Source of the DNA: [Clostridium] scindens ATCC 35704
GTDB lineage: Bacteria > Bacillota > Clostridia > Lachnospirales > Lachnospiraceae
Reading direction: 5' to 3'
NCBI RefSeq assembly: GCF_004295125.1
Contig: NZ_CP036170.1
Location: 3,288,501 to 3,352,500, forward strand
DNA: 64,000 nucleotides
The position numbers were made by a program, and so were the translations under genes. This document shows, in pieces, positions 18,937 through 26,322 of this stretch. The number at the start of each line of letters is the position of its first letter. Position 1 is the stretch's first letter. Under the pieces are notes generated by a model. That model was not told the origin of the DNA and did not search any database. It worked only from the letters and a program-made list of their open reading frames with translations.

Positions 18937-19504
18937 ATCTCTTCTTTTTCACGCTCCATCCGAATTTCCCAAGGGGCTTCCCAAGGCTTAAGTATTCTCC
19001 ATGGGAATAGGTCAAAAGTCCTGTGGAATTCAGTTCGAATTTCCCGTTCTTTTTCATATATGCTTCATCTACCTGGACGGCTGCCACTTCTGCCAGAAAC
19101 ATATGATGCGTTCCCAGTTCCTTCACTTCTGTCACCTTACATTCGATATTCACCGGACTTTCCTGTATAGTCGGTGCATAGCGCAGTTTCTCGGCCGCAC
19201 CTTTTGTCAGATGCATCTTTGTCCATTTATCTACATCTTTCCCGGATCTGACGCCGCACCAGTCTGTAGCATAGGCCAGCGACTCTGTGGTCAGGTTGAC
19301 CACGAATTCGCCGGTCTCCTTGATCATGTGATAGGAATACCGCTCCGGCCTGACGGAGATATAGAGCATGGCTGGATCTGAACAGACTGTTCCTGTCCAT
19401 GCCACCGTCAATATATTGGCATTTCCTTCCTTATCCGCCGAGCTTACCATCACCGCGGGCAACGGATACAGCATATTGCCCGGCCTCCACACCTGTCTTC
19501 CCAT
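18935..19504 (-). CDS. Flavin reductase family protein (FMN-binding split barrel)
   Basis: A 189-residue protein with the split-barrel flavin reductase fold: PLPAVMVSS near the start, the NILTVAWTGTVCSDP segment that contacts FMN, ERYSYHMIKETGEFVVNL, then a C-terminal GEYLSLGKPLGKFGWS. It probably binds FMN and transfers electrons from NAD(P)H or another donor. I chose the ATG at 19504, preceded by GGAAGG at 8 bp; a longer frame from a TTG at 19531 lacks a good ribosome site. Confidence 0.9.
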   Translation of the reverse strand: MGRQVWRPGNMLYPLPAVMVSSADKEGNANILTVAWTGTVCSDPAMLYISVRPERYSYHMIKETGEFVVNLTTESLAYATDWCGVRSGKDVDKWTKMHLTKGAAEKLRYAPTIQESPVNIECKVTEVKELGTHHMFLAEVAAVQVDEAYMKKNGKFELNSTGLLTYSHGEYLSLGKPLGKFGWSVKKKR

Positions 19505-19545
19505 TCTTTCATTCCTTCCTGTCTTTTTCAATATTTCCTGTATGC

Positions 19546-21192
19546 CTATTGCTGAAGCGCTCCCACCAGAGTCGGAATCAGCTGTTTCTTTCTGGATACC
19601 ACGCCTTTCAGGATAATCTTATCCGTATCCTCTCTCAGATCATAGGCATCTATGATATACGCCTTTGCCCCATTGCCGAAGCACAGCAGTTCCGTAGATT
19701 CATCCAGGATATCCGTCAGCATGAAATAGATCATCTGCAGCTTATGAGATTCCAATACCTTCGGCATATGCGGTATCAGGGTCTTCTTGATTTCTTCTAA
19801 CTCATCCCGGTTCATGGAGTTAATCTGCCCCACGCCGAACACGATGTCATTGACCGTAAACTGCTTGAAGTCCTGGAAGCAGATGTCCTCCGCGCTCTTT
19901 CCCTTCAGGCTGCTTCCTGCCCGGAACATCTCCTGAGCCATCTGCTCCAGGTTGATGCCTGCAATCTTGGCCAGCCTCTTTGCTGCCCTCTCGTCCACAG
20001 CAGTACAGGTAGGAGAACGGAACAGCAGGGTATCGGATATAATCGCGGAGCACAGAAGCCCGGCGATGGTTGGCGTGATCTTAACGCCGGCCTCCTCGTA
20101 CATCTGATAGACGATCGTCGCCGTACAGCCAACCGGCTGGTTCCGAAAGAACACCGGCCCTATGGTCTCAATATTCCCCAGTCTGTGATGGTCAATGATC
20201 TCCACGATATCAGCTTCTTCGATGCCGTCCACTGCCTGGGACTTCTCATTGTGATCCACAAGGATCACCTTCTTCTTGCTTACATCCATGAAGCGCCGCC
20301 TGGAGATAAAGCCCTTAAAGCGGCCATGCCGGTCCAGTATGGGGAAATCGCGGAACTTTTTCTTTGTCATGACTTCCTTGATATCTTCCACGTAGTCGCT
20401 CATACGGAAGGTAACCAGAGGCATCTTGCTCATAAAATGCTTGACCGGGATGCTCTGGTTGATCAGCCTGGCTGCCGTAAATGTATCATGAGGCGTGCTG
20501 ATAATGACGATACTTCTTTCTTCTGCCTTCTGCACCAGTTCTTCCGATACCTTGGCTCCCTGGCAGACCACCAGGCAGCTGGCATCAATATCTACCGCGC
20601 AGGCCTGGGATTCGTACCGGTTCCCCAGTATAACCAGATCATCCTTCTCAATGAACTCTGCCATCAAGTCCGGATTGGAGGCTCCGATCGCCACCTTCCC
20701 CTTTGTAAAATAGCCGTGCTCATTGCCGGTGACCAAGGTGCCGTCCAAGGTCCTGATGATATTCTTATACTGCGTCTTGGCGTCTGAAAGTACCCGGTTA
20801 TCATAGACATCCATATAAGACGTGGCAATGTCCCCTGTCGAGATGACGCCGACCAGTTCCTCATCCTTCAGGATCGGAATGGTCTTTACATTGTTTTCCT
20901 TCATCTTTGCCCAGGTGTCTTTGATGGACACATTTGGCTCAACTCCATCAATCTTATGTATGTCCATGTCCTTGACCTGAAGTTTGACATTCTGAAGCAG
21001 ATCCGGCGCGTCCACCTTGAATTTCTGCAGCACGTAATGCGTCTCTTCATTGATCTGCCCCGCTCTTTTCGCAACGTATTCATTCCCCGTAACTTCGCGT
21101 TTCAAGTGCGCGTATGCAATGGCCGAGCAGATGGAATCCGTATCCGGATTCTTATGTCCCACAATGTATACCTTGCTTGATTTCTTTCCCAT
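19546..21192 (-). CDS. ppaC: Manganese-dependent inorganic pyrophosphatase with CBS and DRTGG regulatory insert
   Basis: A family II (DHH) pyrophosphatase that hydrolyses PPi. The 548-residue protein starts with GHKNPDTDSICSAIAYAHLK (metal ligands). About 240 residues of regulatory sequence are then inserted: CBS 1 (about 65-120), a DRTGG domain (about 125-245) and CBS 2 (about 250-305). The DHH core resumes (VDHNEKSQAV, IDHHRLG), followed by DHHA2 with the substrate loop near the C-terminus (VVSRKKQLIP). CBS-DRTGG enzymes of Clostridia are inhibited by AMP/ADP and activated by ATP or Ap4A (family knowledge). It probably forms its own unit; no clear promoter was identified. Confidence 0.95.
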   Translation of the reverse strand: MGKKSSKVYIVGHKNPDTDSICSAIAYAHLKREVTGNEYVAKRAGQINEETHYVLQKFKVDAPDLLQNVKLQVKDMDIHKIDGVEPNVSIKDTWAKMKENNVKTIPILKDEELVGVISTGDIATSYMDVYDNRVLSDAKTQYKNIIRTLDGTLVTGNEHGYFTKGKVAIGASNPDLMAEFIEKDDLVILGNRYESQACAVDIDASCLVVCQGAKVSEELVQKAEERSIVIISTPHDTFTAARLINQSIPVKHFMSKMPLVTFRMSDYVEDIKEVMTKKKFRDFPILDRHGRFKGFISRRRFMDVSKKKVILVDHNEKSQAVDGIEEADIVEIIDHHRLGNIETIGPVFFRNQPVGCTATIVYQMYEEAGVKITPTIAGLLCSAIISDTLLFRSPTCTAVDERAAKRLAKIAGINLEQMAQEMFRAGSSLKGKSAEDICFQDFKQFTVNDIVFGVGQINSMNRDELEEIKKTLIPHMPKVLESHKLQMIYFMLTDILDESTELLCFGNGAKAYIIDAYDLREDTDKIILKGVVSRKKQLIPTLVGALQQ

Positions 21193-21286
21193 AGTTCAAC
21201 ATCCCCTAATCATAAGTTCTTAAAGTAAGAGTGCCATCTTTTTAGGGTTTCGTCAACCACAAATTCCAGAATATGTGTTTTTTTCT

Positions 21287-21316
21287 TTGAACATACCTGC
21301 CATTATATGCTATACT
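21287..21316 (+). promoter_or_regulatory. Promoter of S1-domain protein gene
   Basis: TTGAAC (21287-21292) and TATACT (21311-21316), 18-bp spacing, 52 bp upstream of the ATG; AGGAAGGGA follows. Confidence 0.7.
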
Positions 21317-21368
21317 AGAAACAGCATGTGAAAGCATATGAGTCTTACTATTAGGAAGGGATAATACT

Positions 21369-22052
21369 ATGAGCGAAGAATTATTACAAGAAGAAGCAAA
21401 GCAAGAAGAAACAATGGCAGATCTGGAGGAATATTTCGACGATGCCAATCCATGGAATCTGGTGCAGTCATATATGGACAACAAGACCGTTCTTCCGGTA
21501 AAGGTAGAAGGTATCGTTAACGGCGGCGCCATTGCCATGGTAGAGGGACTGAGAGGATTCATTCCTGCATCCAAACTGTCCTTATCTTATATCGAGGATC
21601 TGGAGACGTATCTTTTAAAGGATATCGAGGTCAGGGTCATCGACGTAGACCAGGCAAACAACCGCCTCGTGCTGTCTGCTCGTGAAATCCTCAAGGAGAA
21701 AGAGAAAAAAGCCATGGAAGAAAAGATTGCCAATGTCAAAGTAGGCAGCGTTCTGACCGGCAAGGTAGAAAGCCTGCAGAACTACGGCGCATTCGTACGC
21801 CTGGAAGACGGGCTGTCCGGCCTGGTGCATATCTCCCAGATCAGCCAGAAGCGCGTGAAATCACCGAAAGACGTGCTGACGGAAGGCCAGGAAGTAGGCG
21901 TTAAGATCATTGGCGTAAAAGACGGCAAGATCAGCCTCAGCATGAAGGCTTTGGAAGAGGTACAGGAAGAACCGGTAGAAAAAGTGGAGATTCCTAAATC
22001 TGAGAACATCGGAACCAGCCTTGGAGATCTGTTCAAGGATCTCAAGTTCTAA
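21369..22052 (+). CDS. S1 RNA-binding domain protein (RpsA-like, two S1 repeats)
   Basis: A 227-residue protein with two S1 domains: about residues 35-105 (VKVEGIVNGGAIAMVEGLRGFIPASKLS) and about 118-190 (TGKVESLQNYGAFVRLEDGLSGLVHISQIS). A charged N-terminal tail (EELLQEEAKQEE) and a C-terminal acidic tail flank them. Short S1 proteins of this kind are common in Clostridia and bind mRNA or the ribosome; the exact role is unknown. It is not full-length ribosomal S1 (four to six domains). Confidence 0.88.
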   Translation: MSEELLQEEAKQEETMADLEEYFDDANPWNLVQSYMDNKTVLPVKVEGIVNGGAIAMVEGLRGFIPASKLSLSYIEDLETYLLKDIEVRVIDVDQANNRLVLSAREILKEKEKKAMEEKIANVKVGSVLTGKVESLQNYGAFVRLEDGLSGLVHISQISQKRVKSPKDVLTEGQEVGVKIIGVKDGKISLSMKALEEVQEEPVEKVEIPKSENIGTSLGDLFKDLKF

Positions 22053-22069
22053 GAAACGAACAGAAAAAG

Positions 22070-22118
22070 AATAAGGCCGGAATCCGCGCCTGCCATGGCG
22101 TCAGATCCCGGTCTTATT
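22070..22118. terminator. Bidirectional terminator between S1 gene and C_GCAxxG gene
   Basis: An AATAAGGCCGG/CCGGTCTTATT stem (one G-T wobble) with an internal CGCC/GGCG helix; T-rich tails on both strands (TTATTTTCTT on plus, TTATTCTTTTTC on minus). Confidence 0.8.
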
Positions 22119-22162
22119 TTCTTAAAATGCTTTTGCCTGCCCTTTGTCAATTTTCTATTCTG

Positions 22163-22582
22163 CTACGACTCTTGTCCAAATTCCATCTCATCAATCAGCG
22201 CAGCCGCGTCCTCCACGCATTGGGTACAGCAGATCAGCGGCTGAGGCCCATCCATGTTCTTAAGATCCCGGCAATAGATGGAACCGTTCTTTTCCGTAAA
22301 CTTCCTGGCAGCCTCCCGGAATCTGGCATAGGTATCCATCTTGGTCTTCAGAGGATGTTCCATATCGCCGGCGCTGTTTGCCAGGCTTATCACCAGGAAC
22401 ATTCCCGTTACGGCCCCGCAGGTATCCCGAAGGCCTCCCATGCCAAGGCCGAACCCTTCGGTCAGCCGGAAGACATCCTCCTCCTTGACGCCCAGTTCCT
22501 CGCAGTATGCGCAGGCCACTGCCTGGCAGCAATTGTAACCTTGCTTAAACTTTTTGACAGCAAGTTCTTTATTGCCCTTCAT
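22163..22582 (-). CDS. C_GCAxxG_C_C family redox protein
   Basis: A small cysteine-rich protein of about 139 residues with the family signature: GYNCCQAV, the CGAVTG core, and C-terminal cysteines (IYCRDLK, CTQC). It is widespread in anaerobes and suspected to be a redox or metal-binding protein; its biochemical role is not established. I chose the ATG at 22582 (MKGNKEL) because AAAGGAG lies 9 bp upstream; an ATG at 22591 directly abuts that site. A longer upstream frame would run into nadE and is not supported. It begins 15 bp after nadE, so it is probably co-transcribed. Confidence 0.88.
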   Translation of the reverse strand: MKGNKELAVKKFKQGYNCCQAVACAYCEELGVKEEDVFRLTEGFGLGMGGLRDTCGAVTGMFLVISLANSAGDMEHPLKTKMDTYARFREAARKFTEKNGSIYCRDLKNMDGPQPLICCTQCVEDAAALIDEMEFGQES

Positions 22583-22596
22583 TCCATTCATCTCCT

Positions 22597-24522
22597 TTAC
22601 TTCTTGCGTTCCTTTTCTAATTCTTCCAGCCATACATCTGAGCAGGCATCGCTTGGCATTCTCCAGTCTCCCCTCGGCGAGAGGGCCACGGTTCCCACTT
22701 TTGGGCCATCCGGCAGGCAGGAACGCTTGAACTGCTGGGTGAAGAATCTCCGGCAGAAAGTGTGAAGCCACTTATAGATGGTCTCCTCATCGTACTCTCC
22801 TTCAAAGGAGCGTTTTGCAATCCGGTATATCTTTCCCGGCTCATATCCGAATCTGAGCAGATAGTACAGGAAAAAGTCATGTAATTCGTATGGCCCTACC
22901 AGATCTTCCGTCTTCTGCGCGATCTCTCCGTCCTTTGGAGGAAGCAGTTCCGGGCTTACGGGCGTGTCCAGCACATCATAGAGCACGGCTTTTAGTTCCG
23001 CATCCTCGCAGGAGTCCGCATAGTAGTGCACCAGATGCCTTACCAGAGTTTTGGGAACGGATGCATTTACTCCATACATGGACATATGATCTCCATTGTA
23101 GGTTGCCCATCCCAAGGCCAGTTCCGACATGTCTCCGGTACCGATCACGATTCCGCCTGCCTGGTTGGCCACATCCATCAGCACCTGGGTCCGCTCCCTT
23201 GCCTGGGAGTTCTCATAAGTGACGCTGTGATCGTCAAGATCATGGCCAATATCCTTAAAATGCTGCTCGACGGATGCTCCGATCGGGATCTCTCTCAATG
23301 TGGCTCCCAGCTTGCGGGACATCTTGCAGGCATTCTGATACGTCCTGTCTGTTGTCCCAAAGCAGGGCATGGTCACCGCAACGATGTCTTTTCGCTCCAT
23401 CCCGAGGGCATCGAATGCCTTTGCAGTCACCAGCAGCGCCAGGGTAGAATCTAAGCCGCCGGAGATTCCGACTACCGCGCTTTTCGCCCTTGCATGGGAG
23501 ATCCGCTTCTTAAGCCCCATGGCCTGGATCATCAGAATCTCCTCGCAGCGCCGCGCTCGCTCGCCTTCTTCTTCCGGCACGAAGGGCCTGGAAGGAAACG
23601 TCCTGGTAAGCGCGGTCTCCTCCTTGCAGATCGTAAATGGTACGCGGATCAGCTTCGGCTCTTTCGCAGTCTGGAAGGTGGTATTCTTCCTTCTCTCCCC
23701 AAGCAGACGCTTGATGTCAATCTCTGTGTAGATAACGCCATTTTCAAAGCGCCTGCCTTCTTTCAGCACGCTCCCGTTCTCGGCGATCAGATTATGTCCG
23801 CCAAATACCAGATCCGTGGTAGACTCCCCTTCTCCCGCATTTGCATAGAGATATCCGCAGATCAGGCGGGCGGACTGGCCTTCTATCAAATTTCTTCTGT
23901 AGGTGGATTTTCCGACGGTCTCATCGCTGGCGGAGCAGTTTGCGATGATCACTGCCCCTTCCCTTGCGGCCTCTATGCTGGGAGGAACGCTGGACCAGGC
24001 ATCTTCGCAGATCTCTGCGGAAACCACCAGCGATTCCATGGAATCTGCCACGAACAGAAGCTGTGGTCCAAAGGGCATCTTCTCTCCATCAAACAGAATC
24101 TCCCTTGCCACAGACGGTCCCTCGGTAAACTGGCGCATCTCATAGAATTCTCCATAGTTTGGAAGGAAGCTTTTGGTGGTCAGGCCTAAGATCTTTCCCT
24201 GGTTCAGGGCAGCCGCCACGTTGTACAGTTTTCCCTCCACCGCCACAGGAACGCCGACAAAGATCAGCGCGTCCTTTCCTTTTGTATGGCTCGCGATCTT
24301 ATGGAGGGCTGCCCTAGCCTCTTGAAGCAGTACTTCCTGGGTAAACAGGTCGCCGCAGGTATATCCCGTCACGCACAATTCCGGGAATGCCACCACCTTG
24401 GCTCCTTCCTTGACAGTCTCGTCAATCAGGCCGCAGATCTTTTCTGTATTATAGGTAACATCCGCCACCCTGATATCCGGAGTGGCTGCCGCTACCTTTA
24501 CAAATCCATGTCTCATCTTCAT
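22597..24522 (-). CDS. nadE: NAD+ synthase, glutamine-hydrolysing
   Basis: Last step of NAD biosynthesis: amidation of nicotinate adenine dinucleotide with ammonia released from glutamine. The 641-residue two-domain protein has an N-terminal nitrilase-type glutaminase (about 1-280; FPELCVTGY carries the Glu, SAEICEDAW the Cys) and a C-terminal synthetase domain (about 330-640) with the PP-loop SGGLDSTLAL and the GTGDMSELALGW segment. Length and order match the long bacterial NadE. The start is ATG 24522 or, better spaced from GGAGG, the in-frame ATG 24516. It is followed by the C_GCAxxG gene and preceded by hslO. Confidence 0.97.
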   Translation of the reverse strand: MKMRHGFVKVAAATPDIRVADVTYNTEKICGLIDETVKEGAKVVAFPELCVTGYTCGDLFTQEVLLQEARAALHKIASHTKGKDALIFVGVPVAVEGKLYNVAAALNQGKILGLTTKSFLPNYGEFYEMRQFTEGPSVAREILFDGEKMPFGPQLLFVADSMESLVVSAEICEDAWSSVPPSIEAAREGAVIIANCSASDETVGKSTYRRNLIEGQSARLICGYLYANAGEGESTTDLVFGGHNLIAENGSVLKEGRRFENGVIYTEIDIKRLLGERRKNTTFQTAKEPKLIRVPFTICKEETALTRTFPSRPFVPEEEGERARRCEEILMIQAMGLKKRISHARAKSAVVGISGGLDSTLALLVTAKAFDALGMERKDIVAVTMPCFGTTDRTYQNACKMSRKLGATLREIPIGASVEQHFKDIGHDLDDHSVTYENSQARERTQVLMDVANQAGGIVIGTGDMSELALGWATYNGDHMSMYGVNASVPKTLVRHLVHYYADSCEDAELKAVLYDVLDTPVSPELLPPKDGEIAQKTEDLVGPYELHDFFLYYLLRFGYEPGKIYRIAKRSFEGEYDEETIYKWLHTFCRRFFTQQFKRSCLPDGPKVGTVALSPRGDWRMPSDACSDVWLEELEKERKK

Positions 24523-24534
24523 CCTCCCGCTTTC

Positions 24535-25416
24535 TTATTTGCTCCGTTTTATAATTTCTTTCAGTTCATCCACTGAATACTTATATGCCGCATTACAGAA
24601 ATGGCATTTTACTTCAATCTCTTCCCCGTCATCGATCATCTTCTGGATCTCCTTTTTGCCTACGCTTACGATCGCCTTTTCTACCCGTTCCTTGGAGCAG
24701 TTGCAGTAAAACCGGGTCGGAACCGTATCCGTAATCTCAAGGTCCAAGCCTGCCAGAAGTTCCTCCAGCAGTTGCTGGGGCGTATAGCCTCGATCCAGCA
24801 GTTCAGTCACGGAGGTGATATTCTTAAGATTCTCCTCCAGCCTGGCGATCGTCTCCTCCTGCGCAAATGGCATCAGCTGGATGATGAATCCGCCGGCGCG
24901 GCGCACCGTATTGTTCTTATTCATCAGCACTCCAAGTCCCACAGAAGACGGCACCTGCTCAGAATTGGCAAAGTAATAGGTCAGATCCTCCGCGATCTCG
25001 CTGCTGACCAGGATCGTCTGTCCGGAGTATGGCTCTTTGAGCCCCATATCTTTGATTACCTGTAAAAGTCCGATGCCGACAGCGCCTCCTACATCCAGCT
25101 TCCCGTTTTTAGCCGGAAGCAGCACATCAGGATTATTGACATAGCCTTTTACATTGGCCTTGCTGTCCGCTGTAACGGTTATCCCGCCCAGAGGCCCGTC
25201 CCCCCGGATCTGGAGGGTCAGCATGTCCGTATCATTCTTCATCATGCTCCCCATCATAGCGCCAGCGCTCAGCAGACGTCCAAGAGCCGCCGTAGCCACA
25301 GGGCTGGTGTTATGATGCTCCCTTGCCGTCTCTACCATTTCTCTTGTTGTAGCGGCAAATGCCCGGATCTGGTTATTTGCCGCTGTCGCTCTTACAATAT
25401 AATCTTCCATTCTCAT
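24535..25416 (-). CDS. hslO: Hsp33 redox-regulated chaperonin HslO
   Basis: A holdase that is activated when oxidants remove zinc from its C-terminal switch. The 293-residue protein has the Hsp33 core (about 1-235, with GDGPLGGITVTADS and GYVNNPDV) and the four-cysteine zinc switch CNCS (about 238-241) and CHFC (about 271-274). All four ligands are present. AAGGAG precedes the ATG. It begins 9 bp after the methyltransferase stop and ends 13 bp before nadE, so the three may be one transcript. Confidence 0.97.
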   Translation of the reverse strand: MRMEDYIVRATAANNQIRAFAATTREMVETAREHHNTSPVATAALGRLLSAGAMMGSMMKNDTDMLTLQIRGDGPLGGITVTADSKANVKGYVNNPDVLLPAKNGKLDVGGAVGIGLLQVIKDMGLKEPYSGQTILVSSEIAEDLTYYFANSEQVPSSVGLGVLMNKNNTVRRAGGFIIQLMPFAQEETIARLEENLKNITSVTELLDRGYTPQQLLEELLAGLDLEITDTVPTRFYCNCSKERVEKAIVSVGKKEIQKMIDDGEEIEVKCHFCNAAYKYSVDELKEIIKRSK

Positions 25417-25425
25417 ACTCCTTTT

Positions 25426-26184
25426 TTATTTTCCATATTCCTGGGCAATCACGCAGATGCGCTCGCTGTCATACATGGGCACATCCCTGGTATAGGCATC
25501 ATAAGCCGTAAGGTATCTAAGCCCTGCCCGCTCGATCAGATTCTTTATCTTTTCCAAAGTGTACGCCTTCTGGTAATGCGCCTCCTGGTATTTCCGGTAC
25601 AGTTCAGGATCTTCCTGGCTCTGCACAAACAAGGTCAGTTCATATTCATTGATCCCCTGCTCCTCATCATAATAATTATCCCAGATAAAACTACATTCCT
25701 CCCGCTCTTCCGCGAACGTTCCATCTCCCAATACTTCCCGGTATTTATATTCTGTATTAAAGTCAAAGATAAATATACCCTGGGGATCCAGATAATTATT
25801 CACCAGACGGAATACTTCCTGTAATTCTTCTTCATCCGTCACATAATTCACGGAATCGCAGACGCTTAGCACCGCCCTCACCGTGCCATACAGTTCGAAC
25901 TCCCGCATATCCTGCAGCAGGTACAGGATGTCATGGCCGCTGTTCAGGCGCTTTTCCATGGCAATTTCCAGCATATCCTCGGAATTATCCACGCCTATCA
26001 TATCATAGCCCTTTGCTGAGAGCAACTCTGTCATGCTTCCTGTTCCGCAGCCAAGTTCCAGCACCAGCCCGTCACTTATCTGGTACTCCTTCAACATTCT
26101 TTCTATATAATCTGCCCACTCGTCATAAGGCACATTGTCCATAAACGTATCATATACTTCGGCAAAATTCGTATATGCTTCCAT
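25426..26184 (-). CDS. Class I SAM-dependent methyltransferase
   Basis: A 252-residue methyltransferase with motif I LELGCGTGSMTELL (about residues 40-53), GVDNSEDML for the acidic ribose ligand, and a motif IV-like LSVCDSVNYV. The fold is that of the ubiE/YqeM-type group; the substrate is unknown. I chose the ATG at 26184 (MEAYTNFAEVYDTF) since AAAGGAG lies 8 bp upstream. A longer frame to 26304 would cross a likely terminator and has no family-like residues. Confidence 0.9.
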   Translation of the reverse strand: MEAYTNFAEVYDTFMDNVPYDEWADYIERMLKEYQISDGLVLELGCGTGSMTELLSAKGYDMIGVDNSEDMLEIAMEKRLNSGHDILYLLQDMREFELYGTVRAVLSVCDSVNYVTDEEELQEVFRLVNNYLDPQGIFIFDFNTEYKYREVLGDGTFAEEREECSFIWDNYYDEEQGINEYELTLFVQSQEDPELYRKYQEAHYQKAYTLEKIKNLIERAGLRYLTAYDAYTRDVPMYDSERICVIAQEYGK

Positions 26185-26269
26185 CCCTTCACTCCTTTTA
26201 TCCTGACACTCCCACACCATATATAGTATAACAGAATTATCCAAAAAGTGTATAGAATTATGCACAGAA

Positions 26270-26305
26270 GATGCCCGGAAAATCAAGAGTGATTCCCCGG
26301 GCATC
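26270..26305 (-). terminator. Terminator-like hairpin after the LxxG-repeat protein gene
   Basis: A GATGCCCGG/CCGGGCATC stem (26270-26278 and 26297-26305) with an inner AATCA/TGATT helix. The tail on the minus strand is only modestly T-rich. It sits 18 bp past the stop of the gene at 26323. Confidence 0.65.
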
Positions 26306-26322
26306 CTGCCTGCGTGCTATGA

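Noticed and set aside
22583-22771. Long N-terminal extension of the C_GCAxxG protein
   Set aside because: It would overlap the nadE 3' end by 175 bp. AAAGGAG before the internal ATG decides the start.
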